Positions 10,560 through 22,158 of a stretch of DNA of 64,000 bases are shown piece by piece. The position numbers were made by a program, and so were the translations under genes. How positions within the stretch are numbered: position 1 is the first letter of the stretch; every line of letters begins with the position of its first letter. The DNA is from Diphasiastrum complanatum (taxonomy: Eukaryota > Streptophyta > Lycopodiopsida > Lycopodiales > Lycopodiaceae), in the NCBI GenBank assembly GCA_029204225.1, contig CM055109.1:21322349-21386348 (forward strand). The letters are read 5' to 3'. The notes beneath the pieces were generated by a model, which saw only the letters and a program-made list of their open reading frames with translations, was not told where the DNA came from and did not search any database.

Positions 10560-11548
10560 ACCATTGTGGAGGAGGATCCATTAGAGACCTACCTTCCCAA
10601 AAGTGTCGATGATCAACCATGCTTTTACTCGGTTGAGGAGGGAGATTGTAGAGAAATTTCAAACTTTAAAAAAAAAAGGCCTTATACACTTGCATTGTCG
10701 ATATAACATATGGATTTCAAATGAAGTAATCATTAAATGATGATTCCCCCTTCAAATTCATTGAAATCCATAGTTTTATACAAGATTTTCTCGAAGTCAC
10801 AACTTCTCCAATTTGGAGAGTTATTATTTTTCATTCTTCTTGGCAGTCAGCTTCAGTACAGAAAGCTCTACTAACTTTCTGTAATGTGGGAATAGAAAAT
10901 GCTATGTGGTAGGTTTTTAAGTTCCTAAATTATTAATTTGTATTTTCATTCATAATTATATTTTAAATTTTTTATTTTAAAGTTAGAATTTTAAATATAT
11001 TTTACTTGTAATGTTCCATGTCAGGTACAAGCCCAATGTCAGGAACTCAAGAGAAGCACGACTTTGCAATGAAATAGAATACATAACCATCGGTTATTAT
11101 TCTTTGAATGGCAAACGCTCGATGCTTCATTATAACACTTTCGGACTGACAAGTTTTGGAAACTTGTTCCAGTATCCAATCGTGACCAAAAAATTAAAAA
11201 ATCCAATGATGGGTTCCGTGGCTTGTCCCTCCCAAAAGCCACAACAATTGATTAATCATTTAATTGATATTTTTTCTCAGCCAGTTGATTGGGTTTTGGA
11301 TTTATTTAGCGGTAGCGGCACTACAAGCGCATGTGCTGTTCAGAAAAGCAAACATGTTGTTGCAATAGATTTAGATTCTAATTTAGTTGATTTTGTAAAA
11401 ATGAGAATGACATCTCTTTCAGTTTGCCAGATGAACTATCTGAGGTGGGAAAGAATTTAGATAGCGAGGATTCAGTAATTCCCGTGTCCAAGGAACCTCA
11501 GCCTCCTGCTAGCGGAAAAGTAAGCGACACAGGAGAGTTCGAACAATG
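10560..11548 (+). pseudogene. Beta-class DNA methyltransferase (N4-cytosine or N6-adenine type), decayed
   Basis: This encodes the full core of an amino-methyltransferase in beta order. VEEGDCREI (10632) precedes LYTCIVDITYGF (10682), whose DITY stands where families have DPPY. TTSPIWRVIIFHSSW follows. A GT...AG intron (10909-11024, 116 nt) splices in phase to give AMWYKPN. Next come a CPSQKP block and LDLFSGSGTT, the S-adenosylmethionine-binding motif I, and then AIDLDS. The enzyme family methylates DNA on exocyclic amines. Defects: one frameshift at an A10 run (about 10668), an in-frame TAA at 10727, and a frame change at about 11413 leading into an acidic tail that ends at about 11548. The N-terminal part expected from locus 3 (a ParB-like domain) is absent, because the palindromic array lies immediately upstream. 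The substrate base cannot be told by eye. Confidence 0.75.
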
Positions 11549-11650
11549 AGTAGACCGATATATCGGATGTCACTACACAGTAGTCAAGATCCGAGTCCCC
11601 ACCTTTTGAATGGAAGTCAACAACTCTATCCATACATCCCATTGCAATGG
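11540..11650 (-). mobile_element. tRNA-like SINE fragment
   Basis: On the minus strand GGATAGAGTTGTTGACT resembles a Pol III A box, and GGGGACTCGGATC is a degenerate B-box position. The following TGTGTAGTGACATCC matches the body of the better copy at 20810-21010. It lies directly after the methyltransferase stop. It is short and diverged. Confidence 0.45.
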
Positions 11651-13120
11651 AGGTAACCTAAGTTTTCTTAGGGTCTACCAACCCTACTAGACACAAATTT
11701 CCTCCATATGATAACCACAAACAAAACTCTTTTTACATTTTGAAAGACTTGTCCTTTTTGTAAAAGTCAACTTATTCTAAGTTTTTTGTGAAATCTATTT
11801 TTAAAGAAAGATGCAAATTTCATTCCAGCTTTCCCTAACACTAACTCGCACGTTCCTTTTGTCCCCGAATACCACTCTCACCAACTACTTCAGCATACTG
11901 TCTGTCGGATGCGCGGCTGAGCACTCTGTCTCGCTGGCACACTCCATCACGAGAAACCAACATGGAGTCAGACACGTTCATTGCTGTAGGTGAGGAATAG
12001 TGGGCTGACCTTCTTGACGTAGTGTGATTGATCGCAAGAAGCAAGTGGACTGGATGTAGCGCCCACCATATATTCGGATATCATGCATGTGGAGGGTGGA
12101 GGGAAGTTCTAGACTTCTCACTTTGTAAACAGATAGACAGAGATTGGAAGTAATAGCTCTGGAATTTCCTTGCAAGTTGGGATATGTGATATTGTGTCTT
12201 GATGTTGTTGTATCCATCACCTCCGAAGGTCAACTGATGATGCAATTTCTTAGAACATGCTGAAATTCCGATATACGTATCAGAAATACTTTTCAGAGCG
12301 TACATCGAGCCCTGTTGCCAGGCAGAAATTTTCTGCAAGCAAAATTGTTCTACGATAAAAGGGAAACACCTCATCACCATGACAGTTATACATGTAGCTG
12401 GCTCCTTGGTTATATAGTCATCGTGATACAAACCTAATCAGCTCAACATCAGATTCAAAATGATAAGCAACAAGACAAACAAAGGTGATGTGTAATGATC
12501 ACGAGAACCCGTGAGTTGGAGGAGATTTGTATTTTTTAGGAGTTGGAAGATTAAAATTGATGAGAAAAGGAAAATCAAAGAGAGGATGAAATCTCAATGC
12601 TTATGCTTGGAGGGGATTCTTTTTAGGTATTGGGCTGTGGGTTTTGATGGAGGAGTTGGGCATAATGCCACCTCTCTCCACGTAATCTTCTTTTAACATT
12701 GGGAATGTTTGTACTTTGGGATAAGAATATGCCGAATGACATGTTTGCTACCTAGCAAAAGTTTTATCTTGTGATTGACTGACCTAGTTTGGGAAGAATG
12801 CCAGATAGAAAAATACACCATTTGATAGATGCTACTATCAGGCTCTGCAGGAAGATCCTTTCTTCAATGTATGACTACGCCTATCAAATTCGAACCATAC
12901 TATCACGACAAGCATCACATTCGATTCTACTTGATTTTGAAATATCATCATAACATTAGAGAAAATTTGGCCTTGGAAAGGGCCCTATAAGGATTGCCAC
13001 ATAAGATGACAATTTTTTGGCAATGTAAAATACTAAAATAAAATTTTTTTCTGCCCGTAGTCCTGCCCACACAATCTTCGATGGTTAGCTATTATGTGAA
13101 TAGTATAGTCTGTGGCTGAA
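11651..13120. other. No gene supported
   Basis: Several overlapping ORFs of up to 116 codons exist here on both strands, but none has a recognisable motif or a paralogue in the window. I see no repeat. Confidence 0.5.
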
Positions 13121-13455
13121 AAAAAATCATAACTTTTAAACGGCAAGTCGCATTGAGACTATTACAGTGCCATTAGAAAGCCCTTGACGAAAGCTTTCCA
13201 ACGACATCCAAGATGACCTAGTTCTGAGCTATGGTGAAGAAGTTATGGCTAGTCAAATTTTTGGTTGGTCAACACTTGGTCAATCCGATATCTCTTTCGA
13301 GTGTTGACCGACCAAAACTTTGACTGACCATAACTTCTTCACCGTAGCTCGGAACTAGGTCATGTTGATGTCGTTGAAAAGCTCTCATCGAGGGCTTTCT
13401 AATGGCACCGTAATTGTCTCAATTTGAGTTGTTCAAAAGTTACACTATTTTTTTT
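13121..13455. repeat. Large near-perfect foldback, arms about 160 bp
   Basis: The left arm (13121-13288) and right arm (about 13300-13455) are reverse complements: GTGCCATTAGAAAGCCC at 13170 is answered by GGGCTTTCTAATGGCAC at 13393, and GGTGAAGAAGTTATGG at 13231 by CCATAACTTCTTCACC at 13327. The loop is short, near 13285-13310. The arms are about 85-90% alike by eye. There is no ORF inside. It is most simply a non-autonomous foldback/MITE; a transcript would form a long hairpin. Confidence 0.85.
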
Positions 13456-15417
13456 GCTGAGTTGCATACCATACTATAGATAAAAACTTATTTACGGGCT
13501 ACCCCCGACACAAACAGTTCTTTTGAAAAGAAAAGAAAATCAATTTGAAGGAGCTACATTTCGTAGATTTCAAATTTGAGTGTTTTGATTGGACCATGTG
13601 GAAGAAACTTTTGAGAAAAAAAATAAAAAGTATCTGTTTGAAAGGCCCCTTTTGTATTCAAATCTTTTCTAATGTCTATGAGATTGAATTCATAGACAAA
13701 CATAAACAAAGATAATAAATATACCTTTTTGTGACGATGGATCCTCTTTTGTCCTATCATCAAGAGTGATGTTGATATAGCAAATGCATCCAAAAAAGAA
13801 AAAATCACAAAGTTTTGGAAACAATCTAGCCTCTCATTTTCTCTCTCTAGCAAATCCTAGCACATAGAATGTTGATTTCTTGATCACAATAGATCTAAAC
13901 ACAATATGATGAACTTTTGCAACACCAAACATTGAAACACACTCTTGAAAAAGTCCAGAAACTTAAAATCAAGAGATCCTATCAAATTTAGGTTTCTTTC
14001 AAAAATGCAAAATATGCAAAATCAATAAGATATTCAAAATCAAACTTATGATAAAATGAAGTTGCTTTCCATACAAAAATAGTAAGCTACTGTATTTCAC
14101 ATGTGTGGATCCGAAAATAACAAAATATGAGCATTCTACACACAAGATTGCAAGATATCATCAATATAGTGCACTAATGGATAGATGAACCCAAGAGAAC
14201 TCATGTATAAGCATGACATGAGATGAGAGAGAGAAGAATAATTTCTCCCACGAGTTTACATCTTTTTATAATAGGTCCATGCATCATTAATGAGCTTGGT
14301 TTCCCTCCATAACAAAAACCCTACTATTAATGTGGACTAGAATCAATGAACAAGATATTCAAATTTGAATCATCCAAACTCAACCTCCTACTTTCCCTCA
14401 CTTTCTAAAAGTGGTGATTAAAATGCTTTTAGTCTAACGTAACTTTGAAAAGTAAAACTCTATGTCTAATATGAAAATTGGCCTCAATTGCCAAATAAAC
14501 AAAGTTGAGATTTCATCTTGGCCTCAAAATTGCCAAATAAACAATCAATGAGAGAGAGCTCATTCTACATTGAGTTTTTTGGAGAGATCTTGATTCTACA
14601 CATAGGTTTTTCTCATCGCAAGTTGCCTCTCAATGTGTTTGATAAAGGTGAATGATTCATGCATGTTTAAGTGCTCTTGCCTTGGATTTTCAAGCTAGTT
14701 TGCTTGTATCTTGTTGATAATAGATCTATGTGCAATCACACACACATTAGGAGATCATTCACATTGTTTGGGCTGTCCCCATATGTGTGAAAAGTACACA
14801 TGGTATCAAACTAAGTACCATAGTTTTGAAACATGAATTTCTCTAATGTGCAAACATATGGAATACATATAAAGTAAGGTGGAAAAATATACATTATTTT
14901 GAACCTTTGAAAATTTATGTGTTAGTATACTCATGAGATTAATTTTTTAATAAAACAAAAACTTTGCCATACTATCAAACTATAGTTTGTGTGCAATTGC
15001 TAATGGCATTATGATATTTTGCAAAGCTAGTTTTGAATGGCACAAAGCCATGAATCTTCGCCAAAGGCCTTCATAATATTTCTACTGAACTTCAAAAATT
15101 AGATCCAAGTGAAAGAAGAAGATGCCAACTAGCATGCCACATTTCCAATAACATGGTATTCTTCCGATGCACAATTTTGTCCTTGAGTAGACGTTTCAAT
15201 AGTAGAGCTCTAATCTCTCTGTGAGGTCTAGAGTTCAGTGTCTACCCTGTGTACTTGACATCTTAGGCTTGGCTTGAATTGTCCTATTGTAAGCATGACT
15301 TATTTAGAAATGTCATTAAATTTTGTTATGAATATTTTAATTAAGTGTAAACATTTTCCATGGTCACTCAGTTGAATTCAGTGGGTCTACAAGACAAAAG
15401 CATACACAGAGACATAC
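13456..15417. other. AT-rich non-coding DNA
   Basis: No gene, repeat family or mobile-element domain was recognised. Small ORFs are consistent with chance. Confidence 0.5.
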
Positions 15418-15472
15418 ATGTGTGTGTGTATGTGTGTGTGTGTGTGCCAATGTATGTATGTATGTATATAGG
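15418..15472 (+). repeat. TG/TATG microsatellite
   Basis: A simple repeat of TG followed by about four TATG units and TATATA. Confidence 0.85.
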
Positions 15473-18400
15473 ACTACCTTCATTCTACGTTTTAGTTGGC
15501 ATGTGAAATTTTCAAAGTGTACTATTGAAATTCCTTGAATGGATGTCAATATAGATGTTGTTCTTCAGATAAAATGACAAAGTTATATTCTTATCAAGTT
15601 TGACTAGGACTTTTATTATAAGATTTGTGGAATATGCTTTAAAACTATCTTATGACTTTTTGTTATATATGTGGACTATTGTGTTTACTCATAGTCATAT
15701 GAGTCTATTTATGATTGGTTCTATTTATGGATTGGTTCGAAATGAAAAGTATTATTATATTCAATGTGGAACCTCAAATATGATACTACGTCACATTCAT
15801 AAAGAAAATATTCTTTAAAGCATAAAGTCATCAACTTTGTAAAAAAATAGTCTACATTTTGGATGCTTGAAATTGAAATAATAAATGATATTGTATTCAA
15901 TGTAATCAAAAATCAAGTATTTGTTTGTTCTAACAACGATGTTGTGGACTTTGTCAAGATACTACTATTTTTGGATGAAAAATATCATTAAACAAGATTG
16001 ATTGATGAGTGATTGTTTAATTTTTCCATTGAATAAGATTAAAAAGTAGGTAATCACTTGTTTTGCAAGATATGATCATCTCCTATTAGAGGTGGTGCAT
16101 TTTGAAGCAGGCCATTATGTTGAAATATGGAACACTAGCTATAATGGCTAGGTGGAGGAGAGGAGAGTAGAGTTGAATGTTAAGTATAGTAAGCCTTGCT
16201 TAATGATTTTGATGAACACAATGTGCGAAAATTAAGAATCACTTCATCATGCTATGAGATGGAGTGCTACATTTTTGCCACCTGATTCTAGAAAATCAAG
16301 ACAATTGTCCTATAACAGGGACAATTATCCTCTAACAAGAACCACCTTACCATGAAATGGTACTCCCCAAAAACTTAAGAGCCCTATTTGTACTTCTCTT
16401 CCAGTTATATGTGTATACAATTTCTTGGAATTGCTTGGAAAGGATATGCTTCTTTCCTTTAGCTCTCTATGGTTAATGGTGATTGATAGCTTGCTATATT
16501 TATAGCATGACTGCACAATAGATCTTTATTATCATATCAAAGCCTTGGTGAGGTGTAGATTAGTAGCTCCAAAAAGTTGAATTCGGAAAAACATTGAAGA
16601 TTTGTAACGATTGATGGAAGGGCTATCAAATTGCTTGATTTCGTATTTTCAAGTAGTGTCCCAAATTGATCATAGGATGATTCAATAGGATACTCATACG
16701 CAAGTTAGATTTTGCCACCACATCATAAAGCCTCAACTTTGGCCAAGAATTGAGTTCACAGTGGTTGAAATTCTAGAAATTTTGAGAAGGCTGGAATTTT
16801 TGAAATCAATTTGATTGGTTTGTGGTTTATGCCAAACCAATTTGAATACTCTAAAGAGGCTTGAAAAGCTTGAGCCTGGGTGACCTTAATGGAGAAAAAA
16901 TTCTTAGAATCCAACTTTTGAAAAAGTTGAAAAAGCTTGTACAAACAAACTAGGGTTTTAATCGATAAAACTTCTAGATATTACAACTAGGTGTACTAGA
17001 AGGCCAAAGTCACTACTAGAAGGTCGCAGAGGGGAGTGTATGATTCAAGCATGAAGTTCTAAAAGCCATAGCTGAGAACCGTTGTAGCTGAGAGGCGAAG
17101 GTGATGGGATAACTCACACACACCAAAAAGAGATGTCCCATTGTGTAAAACGGTGGCCCAACGGGCACATTTGTTTTAGCACACGAGTTTTTCTTGAGGC
17201 ACAAGATCAGGCCTTGCCAGGATCGATGATCAAGCAATGTGGATCATAGGATCTGAATCAAAGATTACGTTGTCTAAATTCAAAGCCGAATTTCATTTGA
17301 AGGGACCTAAATTGCCAATTGGCCTTTAATTTCATTAGAAGATTTAGTTTGAAAGATACTCAAGAGGTGAAATTCACCTAAAGGCCATTTTTTTTTCAAG
17401 ATAAAGAAATAGTTCAAAAAATTGGCCGTTCCCTATATTTTGGAGTTTACCTTTATTTAAGGTATTCAAAAGCAACTTTTTCTATTTTAAGGACAAAAAA
17501 AGATTGTACTTTACAAGTATAGATTCTCCTAGACAAAGGACATGCAGTATTGTGGAGTGAAGGTGTAACTAGACCATTCCAACGGTGAGATAGCTGTTGA
17601 TGCCACATTGTAAATTTTACTCAATTTAAAACTTTATAGAGAACATAGATTTTTGTATGTCAAAAATATGATGCTAAGCTCTAGCTGCAGTCAGTTGGGT
17701 AAAAATGCCTTCATTTAACTTACGTATTTTTGTAGGTTGTTGCCATCCCACTTCATGCTCATGAGCTGATTGTGGAGATGTAAGACCTGGGTGTATCTTG
17801 TTTGCATCATCGCTATTTCTTCAATCAATGAGCGAGATCAATGATGCAACTTTATCATCCTTTCTATACCATTCTGCTTTAGTTTTTGTATTTCCAATGG
17901 GCTTCGGCACAATTTCGTCAACTATGCCCCAGAGACCCTCTCCCCTGAGTGTGATCTTCATTTTGTGCTTTCAATATTTGTATTTAGTTTTGTCAAATGT
18001 AAACATTAATTTTTGCAGCAGTGTGGATGCCATTTTTCAAATGGTTCCTACACCAGTTTCTAACATGCTAAGTAGAGTCTAGCTTTAGTTAGAAATCAGA
18101 CACGAACAACCTTTACAGTCGCCAGATTTTATAGCCTAGAGTTGGGATACTAGGAAAGAGAATGGGCAGCAGAAGCTAAAAAAAACAATATCACTTATAA
18201 AAACTAAATACTACACAAACACAAAGACACAGTAGCCCAACAAAGACAGACACAATAGCCTAGCAGAGCAAAAATGATGAATGGTGCATTGGACATAACA
18301 TTCTCTGTACAAAAATGTATGAAACAATTACAGAGAGACAACAATTAAAACTTGTTGAAATCACACAGCACTAAACATGGGTTGAAAATATTGACTATTA

Positions 18401-18738
18401 TAAAGGAGAGATAAAAAGGCCCACCAACTATGTTTTGAAGGGGGAGTATGTACTCTTTGGGTGAAAGGTGTAAATCCAAAGCAACTTTCACAACAAAATT
18501 TTTTACTCAATCAGAAGGGTGCTATACTATAAGGTTTTCTAAAATAATAAACTTTCAACTAGAGAGGCTAAAATAAAATTGCATCTCCAGAAAAGGAACA
18601 TAGATTCTGATGGGCTAGAAAAGGTTTCAAATGCAAGACAAGAAACTCATTATGCACATTTGTGTGAAATGGGGATGAAGAAAGATGGAGAAAAAGGGAA
18701 CAAAGGAGGGGTATGCGTGACTCACGATCGCTATTCTA
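15473..18738. other. Non-coding DNA, nothing recognised
   Basis: Short ORFs (up to 94 codons at 17798-18082) lack motifs, paralogues or codon patterns that would support a gene. Confidence 0.5.
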
Positions 18739-18757
18739 CCCCCCCCCCCCCCCCCCC
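18739..18757 (+). repeat. Poly-C tract of 19 bases
   Basis: Nineteen C in a row in otherwise AT-rich DNA. The minus strand is a 19-G run that could form a G-quadruplex. Confidence 0.95.
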
Positions 18758-20809
18758 GTTGTGTGTGAAAACAGCCTAATCCATCTCAGTTCATCAATCT
18801 TTGTTGAAGCCCATTGTTTAGGTGCATTATTGCAAGCCGTGTCGCATAGACCAAACCCAAAGAAACTCTAAGCTTGACTAGAGGACAACCCTTTAAACTT
18901 TAAGGTAAGATCTGAGGTTTACTTGAGGTAACATAATGCAAGTTCAGTTAGATGCTAAAATCATCGTAAGGAGCTCCTATTGCAATTTTCTGATAGTTTT
19001 TCCATGTTATATTGCATGAAGGGTCTAATTTTTAAGCTGTTTAAAAGAAGTGCCTTAGAAAATTGAGCTCTGCCATACAAATTTGATCATGGAAAGAGAA
19101 TTTGAACTATACTAAGTTACTAGTAGTAAAAAATTATAGTTTACAAAATGTGAAAAATGAACAACATGAAAAAGGATGAATAAGGAGAAAATTCAGATGA
19201 TAGCTTTTCCAGATATACCCTTTATTAAAATGGCCTAAATGTTTATATGAGGAATAAGGGGCTAAACTTTTCTAAGTAAAGACTACTTCTAAAACGGGGA
19301 ATGCACTAAATATATATGCATCGCTAATATAAGAGGCAATAAAAGATGAATCATTGTATTGATAAAAAATTTATTTATTGAGAGACAATTTGATTGTTTA
19401 GTCTCTGATATTTTGAAGAATATTCTTTATATACACTTTAATATACAAAATAAATTATAGGAAATTTAAAATATTCACTACTTGGTTATATGAACTCAGA
19501 TTTACTTGAGATAAAAGAACAAAGTTGCTAGAAATTTCATTCTTAATCCATTATTGCACATTGAAAAAAATGATCTGAGCAGTTATATAGAAGTGCGATT
19601 TAAGCAATAATGTCACAAAACAGAATCGATCTAAAACTCAATATTAATAAGTCTCTACTCCGTTATTTTGGTTTATTGGAATACACAAGCTGAATATTTT
19701 CCCAGTTTTGTTGGAATATAAAAATTTGGAATATTATTATAACGGAAAGGACATTGTTGGAATATACAATGTAAAAGTCATTCTTATATGTTTATTGAGC
19801 AAAGTTCATGACTATTGACAATGTGTAATAGAATGATTATAAATTGCTATGGAGAGATAGTGTGACTAAGGATGGTATGATAGTAACTATAGCATCCTAG
19901 AACTTCTGGCAAATCCCCAAATTAGAAGATCAATCTTGTCATTTATATCAAAATTTTATTGCCAATAATTTATAATGCATATATATATATATCAACATTG
20001 AATATACATTAGATAGGGAATGTTGGGCTACAATAGATAATGACATGAATAAATCTATTATTAAGTCATTACCCTCATATAGCTACTCCATTCTAGCTCC
20101 AGGAAAATTTATAAAGAGCTTGGAACCCCTCTCTTGCTGATTTACCCTCTAAACATTTCTAGTTGGTTCAATAAACTCCTCCTAAAATTTGGGATTTCAC
20201 AATCGATGAATGCAATGTACACTCATTTTCATATTCAATGGACCATCAAATCATAAAAGATCATGTAGGAGCTCGAGATTGAGGTTGCTGAGCTGGTTAG
20301 AACCCTTGTTTCATGCTGTTATGTAATCATTTTTTAACAATTTTTTTTTATCTCAAATATGTTTCATAGTTCATGTTAGTTTAGGTAGGTTTGATCAGCC
20401 TAGTCAATTGATAGCAATTTAGTTTTACTTAATTTTCAATCTAGCAATAAAGGGCCTATCAGACTTCCATTATTGCATGTTAATAAGTTATATAGAATCC
20501 ATGCAAATTTAAAAAAAAAAAAGTTACTCACATATCTTTTGTATGAAAGACACCCTTACAATTCATGACATTGACTTTAATGTGTTGGGGAATGGTCTCT
20601 TTAGTGATCTTTGCACCTAGTAAAACAATTGTTACATTATGGTGAGGTCATTAGGACGAGCCATAATTGAACAATGATTTTAATCATTGTTAATAACATG
20701 AAGGAATCTTTTGAGCAAATTAGAGTAAATACTTTACCGTTGATTGTTACAAAAACTCCATTGATCCACCTAAACACAGTGTACTGCAAGAGGCTCAAAA
20801 AAGCAAGGC
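18758..20809. other. AT-rich non-coding DNA
   Basis: Nothing coding was recognised. A short TATATA run at about 19979-19992 is the only simple repeat. Confidence 0.5.
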
Positions 20810-21010
20810 ATTTTTTTTGTTTACAAAGTTACACAACTAGTAGGTAATACACAAGATATACAACCTGGCAACGCCAAGTGAAGAACAAGCCTAAGATGAC
20901 ACTACGCAGTGGCACTACACAACGGATGGGATTCAACCCTGCGCCTTGTCGAACGCAGTCAACAACTCTACCCATACACATCGCTCCGATGCGCAAAGCG
21001 GCATTTTGGG
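20810..21010 (-). mobile_element. tRNA-derived SINE
   Basis: On the minus strand TGGGTAGAGTTGTTGAC sits at an A-box position, and about 35 bp later GGGTTGAATCCC closely resembles the Pol III B box. A body of about 120 bp follows and ends in an A-rich tail (AAACAAAAAAAATG). This is the layout of a tRNA-derived SINE of about 200 bp, moved by LINE machinery. It shares the A-box region and the GTGTAGTG body segment with the fragment at 11540-11650. Target-site duplications were not resolved by eye. Confidence 0.6.
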
Positions 21011-22158
21011 AAATTGGGAGTCCAAGTCTATAAATAGGCAAAACACATTAATGCCTCTAGCAAGTTGGCTTTGCCCAATGCAAAGCGTTGAGCAACTCCA
21101 GAAGGAGCAAAGCAGTTGTGAAAGGGCATTGGGGATGGATAAGCCAAGGCCGGCCAGGGCAGTTCTGTTCTCCAGGCAAGGCTAAAAGGCATCTGCAGGC
21201 TGCTTGTCTGGTCGCCCAACAACATATACAAGACTTTCGGTATCCCGCAAGATCGTGTTGAAAACTAGAAGAATAATTTAAAAAGAAAGCATAGTAACAC
21301 TAGTAGCCTAGGCCTGTAGGGTTTGCTGATTTATGAGCTAAGCTATTAACCATGGCAGCTGGCCTTATTGCTAATTGGGCTGACATTGAATGCAAAACAA
21401 TGAATGCATTATTGAATCTGGTAGATTTTTTCAAAGATGGGGCCAGGTATAATGGATCAGGGGAGAATGAATTCAATGGATCCTTGTGACATGTCACTCT
21501 GGAGAATAGGAGCTTCAGGATAATGTGCATTGTGCATAGTGTGAAGCATTTAAATGAGAGAGCTAGTATCAAATTTAGTATTTGTGTAGATGGGTATGGA
21601 AATTCTGCATCCATATTTCTATGAGAGGGCTTAGAAATTTTACATACATGTTGTTTTATGCACGCGAATATGAGAAGCAGTAACTGTATGGGTGTGTTTG
21701 TAAGAGAGAGTGGTGTGTGCAAGAGTGTCTACATCTTAGAAATTTCACAATATAGCTGATTAATACATGCACATCCAAGAAGCAATATTAAGTGAATGTG
21801 TATGTTTGAAGAGTAGTTTGTGACATAGCGTTTATGCTGTGGATTTAATGGCAACAATACAAGCTTTTTACTTTCGTGGTTAAATTGGGGTGATTGTTTA
21901 ATGTTCGCTATTAGTTAAAAGTGACGGAAAGGCTTTTGCTTCCATACTGTTATCAAGTTGCTTAGAAATTTCAGAAAATAAGCTCATTTATGCAATTAGC
22001 TGCAATAACTATCTCTGTATGTGTTAGTGTTCATATTCCTGGTTTAAAGGCAGACTGTGCATGCGTCTTGGCGGTTCTGTTCTGTCTCCCTGTCGCATAT
22101 ATTAAACTACACCAACAAAAAGAAGGGGTAGATTTTTGCAGCTTTGAGAGAAGAGCAA
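21011..22158 (+). promoter_or_regulatory. Upstream region of the transporter gene, with a TATA-like box
   Basis: No coding sequence is supported. CATATATTAAAC at about 22096-22107 is a plausible TATA box roughly 55-60 bp before the chosen start codon, and a CACCAACAAAA stretch follows. The promoter assignment is inference from spacing alone. Confidence 0.35.

Noticed and set aside
12081-12431. 116-codon minus-strand ORF
   Set aside because: No motif or paralogue; it overlaps other open frames equally lacking support.
17798-18082. 94-codon ORF with hydrophobic stretches
   Set aside because: AT-rich non-coding context, no family resemblance, and a length compatible with chance.
22144-22158. 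Five-residue N-terminal extension of the transporter
   Set aside because: It would start at TTG; the ATG at 22159 has a good plant start context.
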